From JBEVJK01 sp963791325 (lineage in GTDB: Bacteria > Pseudomonadota > Alphaproteobacteria > Rhizobiales > Rhizobiaceae), in contig CAWBRU010000004.1 in the NCBI GenBank assembly GCA_963791325.1, positions 260,691 to 324,690 on the forward strand: 64,000 nt of DNA. The letters are read 5' to 3'. Below, piece after piece: positions 19,076-27,743 of this stretch; within the stretch, counting starts at the first letter, position 1; the number at the start of each line of letters is the position of its first letter. Position numbers and translations under genes: made by a program. Under the pieces are notes generated by a model that was given only the letters and a program-made list of their open reading frames with translations, did not search any database and was not told the DNA's origin.

Positions 19076-19505
19076 ATGGCGAAAGCCCCGAGTTCCGGCC
19101 CTCAGTACCAGCGCGCGCTGGCCGCTTACCTCCAAGCCGTGGAGGCCGACGAGGGTTTCGCTAGGCTGACCCGCAAGGCGCAGGCGCAACAGCTGGACGT
19201 CCCGCTGCGGACGATGGAACGGGTCTGGAAGGACATCAAAGCGAAGCCGGTCGCCGACGACCCCGAACGGCTGCCGGGCGTGCTCTCCGTCTACTGGATG
19301 AGGGGCGCCAAGGCTTACCAGCTGCGTGGCGATATCAGCCAGCACCGCGCGCTACCTGAGAGACTTCCCGACGAGCGCCGAGCGGGCCCGGCTTGAGGCC
19401 CAGATCATCCAGCTCACCGCCGCGCTCGCTACCCGCGAGATGCTGGATGCGGCGCTCAATGCGCCGAATGTCGGCTGGAACGGGCCGATCAATCCCGGCA
19501 GCTGA
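19076..19505 (+). pseudogene. Small element protein with DNA-binding look, one frameshift
   Basis: The ATG at 19076 opens MAKAPSSGPQYQRALAAYLQ. The frame contains AQAQQLDVPLRTMERVWKDI, which looks like a helix-turn-helix. It leaves the good frame near 19347; one base later the reading continues RYLRDFPTSAERARLEAQII...GWNGPINPGS and stops at 19505. A single-base indel therefore splits a protein of about 142 residues. I do not recognise the family. Its place just inside attL suggests a regulatory or excision-related gene, which is inference. Confidence 0.5.
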
Positions 19506-19643
19506 GTTGGCGGTTTTGGCGGTCTTTCGGCGGTTCGCGAACCGAGAAACTCCGGCGGCCCTTTCGTGCCCTTATAAGCGGACATCAAGAGCCCTTTTGA
19601 AGCAGCCAGACACGGCGGCCGCCACCCGCCGGGAGGAGAAGTC

Positions 19644-19958
19644 ATGCCCAATCGCTTCTTGTTCGGCGCCGCCGCAATCGCCGATTTCCTGTTCGACAAC
19701 CATGACGCCAACCACCAGCAGAGGGTGTTCTATTTGGTCGCCAACAGCGACATCCCGGTGCGAAAGGTGAAGACGCGGCTGGTGGCCTACAGCGACGACA
19801 TCATCGCCTGGGTCAGGGACGTCGCCGGCAAGAAGGCCGAGCCGCCGAAGCCGCAGCGCGCGCCGACCGCGCGCGAGAAGCGGCGCGAGATCGGCAGACA
19901 GGCCGGGCGGGCCCGCTGGCAAAAGGATCGCGAGAAGAACAAGGCTGCGGCGGAATGA
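19644..19958 (+). CDS. Hypothetical protein, 104 residues
   Basis: Begins MPNRFLFGAAAIADFLFDNH after a GGAGGAG ribosome site. The first 65 residues (AAIADFLFDNHDANHQQRVFYLVANSDIPVRKVKTRLVAY) look like a winged-helix domain of the kind used by small phage regulators; the last 40 are rich in Lys, Arg and Glu. This is the only small gene of the left half of element 1 without a visible frameshift. The function is unknown; a regulator is the best guess. Confidence 0.6.
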   Translation: MPNRFLFGAAAIADFLFDNHDANHQQRVFYLVANSDIPVRKVKTRLVAYSDDIIAWVRDVAGKKAEPPKPQRAPTAREKRREIGRQAGRARWQKDREKNKAAAE

Positions 19959-20105
19959 AAAAAGGCCGCGCCAGGAGCCATCCGTGCGCGGCCGTCAGCC
20001 TGAATAGGACCACAACAGCCCGATCTCTCTACAGCGGGCAACTATAGGTCCAAGGCCGACGCTCCCGCAATGGCTGGCTCCCGGCTCCAGGCAGGAGACC
20101 GGATC

Positions 20106-20457
20106 ATGCCCACCGACGCCCCGAAACACTCCCTAACGACGACCAGCGCGCGTAGCGGCGCCGATCTGCCGCCGGTCTCGGTCCTGTCCTACACCCGATC
20201 CACCAAGCCCGGTGCGCTTCGCGGCTGGTGCTCCGTCCACATCCCGAAGATGCGGTGCAAGCTGCACAACGTCGCCGTGTTCTCCAGCTCGGCCGGCGAG
20301 TGGGCAGCTCCACCATCAGCGCGAATCCGGCAAGGACGCCGATGGACGGCCGCGGTGGATGGCGCAGCTGGAATGGGACTCGCGCATCATCGCCGAAGCC
20401 TTCAGCCGAGCCGTCATCGACGGACTTGATCGCTATGAGCCGGGCTGGCGGGGCTGA
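20106..20457 (+). pseudogene. Element-borne hypothetical protein, frameshifted
   Basis: The ATG at 20106 gives a frame with TKPGALRGWCSVHIPKMRCKLHNVAVF, a pattern I associate with a small protein common in alphaproteobacterial phages and islands. The frame drifts near 20300, and a second frame then carries RPRWMAQLEWDSRIIAEAFSRAVIDGLDRYEPGWRG to a stop at 20457, the expected C-terminus. At least one indel breaks it. No enzymatic motif is visible. Confidence 0.45.
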
Positions 20458-20460
20458 GCC

Positions 20461-21051
20461 ATGCACCCGTCTCTCGCCACCGCCGAAGACTTTCTCTGGC
20501 TGGCCGAGGAGGCCGAGCTGCTGCCGCGGCGCACGATCTCCGTGCGCTACCCGCGGCCCGATCTGCCGGAAGCCTGGGAGCCGCACGAGAGCGAGCCGGG
20601 CTGGAGCGCGCCGAGCACATAGCCGAGGTCGAGCGCCAGAACAGGAGGCCAAGACCGACTGGCTGACCGAGCAGCGCCGCAAGCACGGCGCCGCGCTCCC
20701 GGCCGCTATGTCGCAACCTTGGCGCCGGAGCCGTTCGACACCTTCAAGACCAAGGCCAACCACGGCCTGCTGTTCGCCATCGACGTCACCGAGGGCGAAT
20801 GGACCGGCTGCCGCATCCGCCTTCGGCTGGCGCTCGGCGGCGAGCCGCTCTGGCTTGTCCGCACCAACAGCGAACTGATCTTTCGCTGGGCGGCGCTGCT
20901 GAAGGTCGAGGGCCCGTCGCGTGACGAGCTTGATCTGCTTGCCCGGCTCGGCGAGGCCGGCGAGGACCGGCGGCTGACGTTCGATATCCGCGAGCGCGTC
21001 TGGCGCAACGGCCGCGATCTTGAGCTGGCCGACGTCGAGGCGGCCCGATGA
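20461..21051 (+). pseudogene. Decayed element protein, multiple frameshifts
   Basis: The ATG at 20461 reads MHPSLATAEDFLWLAEEAEL and stops near 20620. The other frames then carry TDWLTEQRRKHGAALP and, from about 20706, GRYVATLAPEPFDTFKTKAN through RVWRNGRDLELADVEAAR to a stop at 21051. Together they would form one protein of about 195 residues with at least two indels. The last base positions overlap the next gene by four bases, as in an intact operon. Family unknown. Confidence 0.4.
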
Positions 21052-22123
21052 GCGCGCCGTTTCAATACACGCTGCTCACAGCCGCCGAGCCGGAAGGCAA
21101 GACGGCCTGCAAAAGGATCGTCGGCAAGTCGGACGGGAGTTTCGAGAGCTTCAGCTACGACAATGTGCTGCGCTGGCGGATGCAGGAGGTGGAAGCCCGC
21201 AACCACCACGTCCTGGCGCGCCATCTGCAGGTGCTTGCCGCCCGCACCAGCTCGATGATCGTCATGGGCAAGCCGGTGGCGGGGCTCGACTTGCGCAAGC
21301 CGCAGCTCCGCCGGTTCGGCCAGGGCGCCGATGGCATCACCTTATGCGACGCGCCCAGGCGCTATGTCGTGATCGACGTCGACGACTACACGCTGCCGAC
21401 GCCCTTCGGGCTGGCCGAGCACCTGCCTGATGCCGCCAAGGCGGTCAGGGACGATGCTTTGCCGGAAGCCTTTGCCGGGGTCAGCGCCGTGGTGGCGGCG
21501 ACGTCAAGCACCGGGCTGGTCGGCGAGGGGCTCGCCCGTCTGCGTGTCATTTTTGAACTAATCGCAAGTCATCCGCTCGCCGATCTTCGCAAATGGGCGA
21601 CCGGCGCCCAGGCTTGCGGCATCCCGCTCGACGCGGCGGTGATCTCGTGCGGCCAGCCGATCTATACCGCGCGCCCGAGGTTCGAGGGCGCCTTGCGCGG
21701 CAAAGACCCCGTACCGCCCGCGCTTAGGGCCTTCGTGTTGCCCGGCACCAGCTCAGCCGTCGATCTCGATCTCCACCAATTCGACCGGCAAGCCGAGACC
21801 ATTGCCCGCGAGGTCCGCCGCTCGACCGAACGCTGCGGCGACGATTGGCGCGCCTTCCTCAACCATGCTGTCGGAGGTCCAGCCAGCTTCTTCTTGCCGC
21901 TCTCCCGCGGGATCGGTCTGGCCGTGCGCTCCGTGCACCGGACGCCGAGGTGCTCGGCCTCGTCGCTGAGCTGCTTGCCACCCGGGCCGATCCCAAGCGG
22001 CAACAGCGATATGGCCCGCGCTGGACAACCGCGACCCTCCGCCGATTCCGGCAGCGGGATGCGCTGGCGCGCGCCGACATCGCGGCCCGGCGCCGCGCTC
22101 TGTTCGAGGAGAGCGGATCATGA
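21048..22123 (+). pseudogene. Primase-polymerase-like (AEP) protein, frameshifted near its end
   Basis: From ATG 21048 the protein reads through an N-terminal region into CDAPRRYVVIDVDDYTLP, whose Asp-x-Asp fits the metal site of archaeal-eukaryotic-type primases, then SSTGLVGEGLARLRVIFELI and QPIYTARPRFEG. These blocks match the prim-pol-like proteins of proteobacterial integrative elements. Near 21940 the frame is lost; the neighbouring frame carries PDAEVLGLVAELLATRADPK and a helical tail to the stop at 22123, which overlaps the next start by four bases. The AEP assignment rests on short motifs only. Confidence 0.5.
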
Positions 22124-23260
22124 ACGATGGCAGCGGTAGCTGGCAGACCCGCGCGGCAGGCGCACGAGCGCGAAAAGGCGACAACGCCGCGTCCGCGGCG
22201 CCGCTCAAATTCCGCGCCTACGAGGACATTGCAGAGACCATGCACAAACACTGGCTGGTGCGCGACATGCTCGGCGCTGAGGAAATCTCCGTGTTCTTTG
22301 GGCCGCCGGGATCGGGCAAGTCGGTGCTGACCGAAGACCTTCACCTCCATGTCGGCGGCAACATGACGTGGCACGAGCGCGCCACCGACAGCGGGCTGTC
22401 CGATCCTTTTCGCACTTGAACGGGCGAAGCTGGTCGAGCGGCGAGCACTGGCCTTTCGCAGGAAAACCGGGCTTACCACGCTGCCGTTCGCGATTGTGCC
22501 GGGGCCGATCAACTTTATGGACGTCGCCACGGCCGGGATGGTGCTCGATGTCGTCCATCGCATCGAGGACAAGTTCGGCATCGGCACCACCTTACTCGGC
22601 ATCGACACGGTCTCGGCCGCGCTTTGCGGCGGCGACGAGAACAGCCCGAAAGACATGGGCGCCCTTGTGGCCACGTTCCGCCGCATTCAGGAGAAGCTCA
22701 GCGACAAGGCGCACATGCTGGCCACGCATCACCAGCCGCACGACGCCAAGCGGATGCGCGGGCACGGCGTCCTGCTTGGCGCCGTCGACGCAACAATCGA
22801 GGTCGACGGCTCGAACGCTCTCGCGCGGAGCGCCACGGTTCGCAAGACCAACGATGGCGAAGAGGGATTGAAGGTCACGTTCAAGCTCGAAAGCGTGGTT
22901 ATCGGCGAGAACGAGAACGGCGTGACGACCGCGCCCGTCGTCGTTCCCGTCATAGGTGTCAGCGCCAAGGCCAATGCTGCGGCTAAGACCACGCTCCCGG
23001 CGACTGCCAGGATTGCGCTCGACACTTTGACCGATCTGATCGTCGACTTCGGCCAGACGCCACCAAGCAACGCCCGCACCCCCGACAACGCCAAGGCGGT
23101 GAAAATTCAGCAGTGGCGCGAGGACTGCTACCGGCGTGGCATCAGCAAGAGCGAGGAGCCGCGCGCCCGCCAGCTGGCGTTCGACCGGGCCGCGACCGCA
23201 CTGCAAGCCGCGAAAGTCATCGGGGTTTGGGAGCCGTTCGTCTGGCTCGCCCGGCCATGA
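22120..23260 (+). pseudogene. RepA/DnaB-type AAA ATPase, frameshifted
   Basis: The first frame (from ATG 22120) has MHKHWLVRDMLGAEEISVFF followed by the Walker A FGPPGSGKSVLTEDL. After GNMTWHERATDSG near 22395 the frame shifts, and another frame continues PILFALERAKLVERRALAFR, TLLGIDTVSAALCGGDENSP (Walker B-like) and ATHHQPHDAKRMRGHGVLLGAVD to a stop at 23260. This is the layout of RecA-fold ATPases coded beside prim-pol genes in plasmids and phages. An indel or small deletion near the junction inactivates it. It probably worked with the preceding primase-like protein in element replication. Confidence 0.65.
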
Positions 23261-23289
23261 ACTGCAAGTTGCACAGCAGGCCGATACAT

Positions 23290-23489
23290 GGCGAACAAAT
23301 AGGCGAACATCGCCGGAGGCCGAAATGTTCGCTTTGTTCGCCGCGAAAGGCCTTGCAGCGCAAGGTTTCCGGGGGTGTTCGCCCTCGGCGATATGCGAAC
23401 ACCCCTATAGGGGGGTGTTCGCTTTGTTCGCCTCCCGGAAGGGGGCCCACAACGCGAACGAAATGTTCGCTTTGTTCGCTTTGTTCGCC
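23290..23489. repeat. Iteron-like TTCGCTTTGTTCGC repeats with central palindrome
   Basis: The core TGTTCGCTTTGTTCGCC occurs at 23326-23342 and 23416-23432, and in extended form at 23464-23489 (three TTCGC units). An inverted relative, GCGAACAAATAGGCGAACA, sits at 23291-23309. Between them lies an inverted repeat with 11-bp perfect arms (23395-23405 and 23412-23422) whose arms end in the same GCGAAC/GTTCGC. The array follows the ATPase gene directly, where a replication origin could sit. Confidence 0.75.
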
Positions 23490-23527
23490 ATGTAGCGACG
23501 CCAGCTTGCAACCGAAGGAGGAGGAGC

Positions 23528-23778
23528 ATGCAAGACGAGATCGTGAAGCACATCCTGTTCAATGCCGCCGAGCTGGCTGAGCTACCGGGGAAGAAGGCCT
23601 TGGCCGAGCTGAAGCGCGCCTTCCCCGAAGCGACCACCCTCGACTTCTCCGGGCGATCACCGAGATCGACCAGCTGACCAAGCCGCTGGCGGCGCTCCAA
23701 CGCTATGCCTGGGAGGAGAAGATGCAGCGCGACCGCGCCAAGATCGCGACCGCAGAGCCCGCGGCGCGGGCGACCTGA
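23528..23778 (+). pseudogene. Small hypothetical protein, one frameshift
   Basis: The ATG at 23528 follows GAAGGAGGAGG, the strongest ribosome site in this element. The frame MQDEIVKHILFNAAELAELP continues to TTLDFS, then is lost near 23655. The next frame carries AITEIDQLTKPLAALQRYAW...AEPAARAT to a stop at 23778. The restored protein would be about 83 residues and mostly helical. Function unknown. Confidence 0.45.
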
Positions 23779-24219
23779 GAGGTGAGATGGTCTAAGATGT
23801 TGAGGCCGGCATCCGCTCCAGGCATGGGGGATGTCGGTCCCCTGGGTGCGCGGCCGGTTTGATCGCGATCAGCTTGCCGCGCACCTTACCGCCATCGCCG
23901 AGCGGGTGCTATCCTCCGCCAGATCGCCGAGCCCTTTCCCCCTTCTCGGGCCGCGGTCCTGGCGCGGCCTTTTCCTCGGCGGGCTGGCCGCGCCTTCTAT
24001 CTTCCGCAATTGCGGAAGACAGCCGCCACGGAGAGCACCATTGCCGCGCCGCTATCACTTCAGTCGACCCGTTTCCGTCACACGCCGCGCATTGCCGCTG
24101 CGGCGCCGGCCCAAGTCTCGTCCTGATCGAGCCGGTGCGTGCGGGGGAGCGTCTCCCGGTCATGCTGGGATTGCACGAGCCGAGCGAGCTTCAGCTACGC
24201 GCCGCCTTCACACGGTCAC

Positions 24220-24412
24220 CAACCGGCGCAACAGCCGCAACATGGTCTCTGCCTGGGCGCGCCGCGGCCAGGAAGCCTCGATCAGCCTGGAGAGCGCGCG
24301 CGTCACCACCGAGATTGCGGGAAAGCTCAGCGAGGACGGGCTGGCGATGACCACGGCGGCGCAGGCACGGATCATCGAATGGTGGACCGATCTGGAGATA
24401 GACGCCCGATAG
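24220..24412 (+). pseudogene. C-terminal remnant of an unknown element gene
   Basis: The interval 23779-24850 has no intact gene. One frame between about 24220 and 24412 looks coding: VTNRRNSRNMVSAWARRGQE, then ISLESARVTTEIAGKLSEDG and a stop after WWTDLEIDAR. The upstream DNA (23830-24210) has short pieces in three frames and no convincing start. It is best read as the decayed end of a small gene. The palindrome set begins 16 bases after its stop. Confidence 0.3.
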
Positions 24413-24428
24413 AGCCGGTTTCCGAGCT

Positions 24429-24589
24429 TTTCTACAGCTGTAGAAATCATCAAATCCGAGCTTTTCCACCATGGTGGAAATCGGAGCAATCGCCCGGATC
24501 GCGCAGGTTTTGGAGCTTTATTCCCACGGGAATAAACATCGAAATCGTGACCGCAGAGCGCCATACCGAGCTTTATGCCCATGGGCATA
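24429..24589. repeat. Four different palindromes, each led by GAGCTT
   Basis: TTTCTACAGCTGTAGAAA (24429-24446), TTTCCACCATGGTGGAAA (24463-24480), a 20-mer with 9-bp arms TTTATTCCC/GGGAATAAA (24517-24536) and TATGCCCATGGGCATA (24574-24589). Each is immediately preceded by GAGCTT sharing its last T or two with the arm. The palindromes are not copies of one another, but the leader is. They lie between a decayed gene and the AT-rich hydrolase, with no gene of their own. Confidence 0.85.
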
Positions 24590-24850
24590 TCCCCCGCTTT
24601 GCTTGCCATTTCGCGAATAAAGAAGCGCTGACGGGCGCGTCGGCTGCCTGTCGAGGAGGGACCGGCGCGACCGCGACCACAGCCGGGCTCGCGGTAGGGC
24701 AGGCCGCAGCCGTCGAGCATCTGCCCGCCCTGACTTCGCGTCGCTCTGGCCATAGCTTCTCTAAGGAGACTTGGGGGCTGGAAGCTAAACCCTATTGACA
24801 GCATCAATTGGCACATGCGTATGGCCCATGCCATCGGAGGAATGTCTTAC

Positions 24851-26169
24851 ATGGGCCTGCGCCGGGATCGTGTGTGGTTCATTGTTGGTTGCCTAATAGT
24901 TATTATTTCTCTCGCTACTCTTACCGCCGCGAACATAGTCTATACGCGCCGTAGCACGAGAGCAATTCTGCATAGAATTGAAGAGATTTCAGCGAATCAA
25001 TCTGCGAGCAACACAAATATTTCCTCTTTGAGCCTAGCTGCTGAGGCTGACCAAAGAACTCTGGCGACGGTTCAAAACGAACTGTCTAGCATACTTTTGC
25101 AGCTCAAAGGCAATTCGAACGAGCGGGCAACGTCATTTGAAAGTCGGTTTCTAAAGGACGGGGTGCCTATAGCGCAGCTGTTGAGCCTCGATGTGAGAGC
25201 TTTAGTTCGCATCCGCGGCTTAGAGGCGGTAGAACCATTACGGACATCCATCCGACACTTTATTTGGCCTGAAGGTCGCAAAATCCATCCCATTGATAAG
25301 CAATCCGACGCGCATTTTTCTTCTATCCAATCAGTAAGGTGGGCTCAGCAGTGGACCTTCACTATGGAAAATGGTGTGACATCTCACGCCTTCTTTCTGA
25401 AGTCAGCTGGAAACGGAGCGTGTCTTTTCATTTACCATGAAGGGCACGAGCCAAAGCCGATTTTCGACGTTGCACCGGTCAGGGAGATCGCGAACGCGTT
25501 CACAGGCCGTGGATGTGACGTGATTCTGCTCTCAATGCCTCTGGTCGGAGTCAATGCGCAAAATGAGATATTGATAAACGGCACACTACGGCCAATAAAA
25601 TCGGACGGGCTGCATAATAGTCTTGCAGTATTGGAGAGCAAAACGTTCTCACCGTTCTCGTACTTCATTGATCCTGTTGTCCAGTCACTCGATGAAGCGC
25701 TTTCACAAAGTAAATACAATAGAGTCGGGATGTCGGTCTGAGCGGTGGTGGCTGGACCACAACAATGGTCGGTGCAATTGAACCGCGTTTGACCCACATC
25801 TATCCAGTTGCCGGCTCAATGCCTTTCGAGGTCGACATCGATCCAGCCGCAACCGGACTTAACTTTTCTTCTGCGAGGGGAGACTATGAGCAAAGCAATC
25901 AGTTTTTCTACAGGCAAGTTGCGGGTTACCTAGATTTATACTTGCCAAGTGCATCGTATCGCCCCCGTAAGGCAGTATACTTTTATAATCTCTCTGATAA
26001 TTGCTGCTTCCCGGCGGTTGTATCATTCGCGTTTTCCACCGAACTTCACGATTTGGCCCAAGAGCTATTCGGGAACCAGCTTATATTCGTCGTGGATCGC
26101 ATTGCAACCAAGCATGAAGTCAGTTCGGAAGCATTGCGCCAAATAGTTGCGGACTTCGCCCCGCAGTAG
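24851..26169 (+). pseudogene. Membrane-anchored alpha/beta hydrolase, AT-rich cargo gene split by one base
   Basis: Start ATG 24851 follows GGAGGA. The first part has one membrane helix (VWFIVGCLIVIISLATLTAA, near residues 7-26), a coiled-coil-like linker with many Ser, Asn and Gln, then an alpha/beta hydrolase core (GACLFIYHEGHEP, GCDVILLSMPL). The frame stops at 25741 within the nucleophile elbow. One base restores it: YNRVGMSV, then SGGGWTTTMVGAIEPRLTHI continuing to VVDRIATKHEVSSEALRQIV, which carries the catalytic Asp/His region. The complete protein would be about 440 residues with its catalytic domain probably outside the membrane. Base composition is clearly richer in A and T than the flanks, which suggests recent acquisition from elsewhere. 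The substrate is unknown. Confidence 0.7.
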
Positions 26170-26193
26170 TTTAAAACAATCAAGTCGCTGATC

Positions 26194-27483
26194 CTACCCC
26201 AGCAGCAGGCTCTCTGCGGCCGCCATCGCCTCGTTCTGGTCGGTCCGCGGGAAGAGGTGGCCATAGGTGTCGAGCGTCGTGGTGATCAACTCGTGCCCCA
26301 TCCGCGTCTGGACCTCCTTCGCGGTCAGCCCATAGCCGCCGGCCGCGGGCACGTTGATGCAGAGGCTGGCGTAGAAGTGCCTGAACGCATGCAGGCCGGG
26401 ATACTTCGCTTCCCAGATCGGCCGACCTTCGGCATCGCGCTGGCCTGTGTCGACGGTGACGCCGGACGCAAGCTGGATCGGGATCAGCCCTCGGGTCCTG
26501 ATGTTTCCGGCTTCTTCGATGTTGCCGTCCCCATTGGGGAACACGAGATGGCTGGGCTTGGCCGGCTCGCGCAGGCGCTTCCCGTCTGCGTCGAGCTGAT
26601 CGCCGAATGGCCGCGGATAGATCAGCTTCCAGGCCTTCAAGGCGTTGAGCACGACCGGCGAGAGCGGGATCGTGCGCCGAGCGGCCTTCGACTTGACCGC
26701 GCCAAGCTTGTTCCACTGATCGGCGCGCTGCCTGACCGTGATCGTGCCGGCGACGAAGTCGACATCGGCCCATTTCAGGCCGCGCAGCTCGGATGAGCGC
26801 AACCCCGTAAAGATCAGCGTGAGCATGAGCGGCCGCCATCTGTCGTCGCCGAGCGCGCCGACGATGGCTTTGATCTCAGCCGGCACGGGAATGTCGACGC
26901 CGACCTGAAGCAGCTCTTTGTGCCGGGCATCAAGGGCGCCTGCCGGCTTGCGGCCTTTACGGAGGTCCCGCACCGCATTGTGTGCGATCAAGCCTCTTTC
27001 CTGCGCGTCGGCGAGCAGGCCGCCGAGGCTGACCATCACCCGGCTGACCATGTCATGCGTCCGCTTCTGCCCGCGGAGCGCCTCTTTCGGGAAATCGGCC
27101 GGGTAGGGCGTGGCGAGCAGCTCGTCCCTGAAGGCGCGCACCCGCGGCACGGAGAGTGCCGTCAGCTTCACGGCGCCGATCAGGGGGAGGATGTGATAGC
27201 GCAAATGCCGTTCGCGCTGATTGAGCGACGACTGCTCCAGGCCATCGCCGCGGCCGGTGGCCTGCCATAGCTCGCCCGCCTCGCTGACCAGCACGGTGGC
27301 GCTGGCCGGGGTATGGGTGCCGCGCTGGACCTCGCCGCCAACCTTGATCAGGAATGCCTCGGCCGCCTGCTTGGTGCGGGAGCTATTGTTGCGGCGGCGC
27401 TTGCCGGCCTGATCGACATAGTCGACCTGCCAGCGGTTTTTGGTGCCGCTGCTGGTGGTGATGGTGATCGGCCTGATGGGCAC
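26194..27483 (-). CDS. Tyrosine-family integrase of element 1
   Basis: Catalyses site-specific recombination at the tRNA-Met attachment site. It has 429 residues. The N-terminal arm-binding domain (about 1-60, RWQVDYVDQAGKRRRNN) is followed by a SAM-like core-binding domain (about 65-170). The catalytic residues are Arg229 in TGLRSSELRG, His365 and Arg368 in HAFRHFYAS, His397 in MGHE and Tyr407 in LDTYGHLFP. All are present, so it may be active. The start is 150 bases inside attR, with arm repeats between, which is the standard arrangement. Confidence 0.95.
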   Translation of the reverse strand: MPIRPITITTSSGTKNRWQVDYVDQAGKRRRNNSSRTKQAAEAFLIKVGGEVQRGTHTPASATVLVSEAGELWQATGRGDGLEQSSLNQRERHLRYHILPLIGAVKLTALSVPRVRAFRDELLATPYPADFPKEALRGQKRTHDMVSRVMVSLGGLLADAQERGLIAHNAVRDLRKGRKPAGALDARHKELLQVGVDIPVPAEIKAIVGALGDDRWRPLMLTLIFTGLRSSELRGLKWADVDFVAGTITVRQRADQWNKLGAVKSKAARRTIPLSPVVLNALKAWKLIYPRPFGDQLDADGKRLREPAKPSHLVFPNGDGNIEEAGNIRTRGLIPIQLASGVTVDTGQRDAEGRPIWEAKYPGLHAFRHFYASLCINVPAAGGYGLTAKEVQTRMGHELITTTLDTYGHLFPRTDQNEAMAAAESLLLG

Positions 27484-27532
27484 GGCTCTCCCTCCTATAC
27501 GGTCTCGGTTTTGGGTGGTGCGCCGGATGGAT

Positions 27533-27556
27533 TTGGCTCACATTTGGCACACATTC
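27533..27556. repeat. Arm-type repeats, right end of element 1
   Basis: TTGGCTCA (27533-27540) and TTGGCACA (27544-27551), the latter within ATTTGGCACACATTC (27542-27556), a 15-mer identical to one at 19060-19074 in the same orientation. They lie between the integrase start and attR and probably bind the integrase N-terminus. Confidence 0.6.
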
Positions 27557-27635
27557 CGGCTGCTCACTCGGATGTAGTCCGTTTCCGTATAGATTTCAAG
27601 AGGTTCAGAATGAGGTATCTTAAGCCTCCAAAGGT

Positions 27636-27685
27636 ATCATAATCCTTGTGTCGGTGGTTCGAATCCCTCCTCCGCTACCACCAAA
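27636..27685 (+). repeat. attR of element 1 (duplicated tRNA-Met 3' fragment)
   Basis: A 50-base copy of tRNA-Met from the anticodon loop through CCA plus five bases. It differs from attL by one base. It lacks the 5' half of the tRNA and is not a functional tRNA gene. Confidence 0.93.
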
Positions 27686-27743
27686 AACGCGACATTCAGC
27701 GGCGTAGTGGTCTTCGACCGGAACTGCGCGGGCCTGAGCCGAG

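Larger units (their letters stand above)
18877..27685. mobile_element. Element 1: 8.8 kb integrative element in tRNA-Met, decayed
   Basis: The bounds are the 50-bp direct repeats. From the left it holds matching short arm-type repeats, several small proteins, an AEP-like primase, an AAA ATPase, an iteron-like array, four palindromes, an AT-rich membrane hydrolase and the integrase. Nearly every gene except the integrase and one small gene is frameshifted. No capsid, terminase or conjugation gene is present, so it is either a relic of a larger element or a small integrative plasmid-like element. The order primase-like then ATPase suggests an old replication module. Confidence 0.88.

Noticed and set aside
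23290..23489. CRISPR array
   Set aside because: The spacers between copies vary from a few to over 70 bases, one copy is inverted, and there are no cas genes.
27636..27685. A second tRNA gene
   Set aside because: Only the 3' half is present; the acceptor 5' strand and D arm are missing. It is the attR copy.
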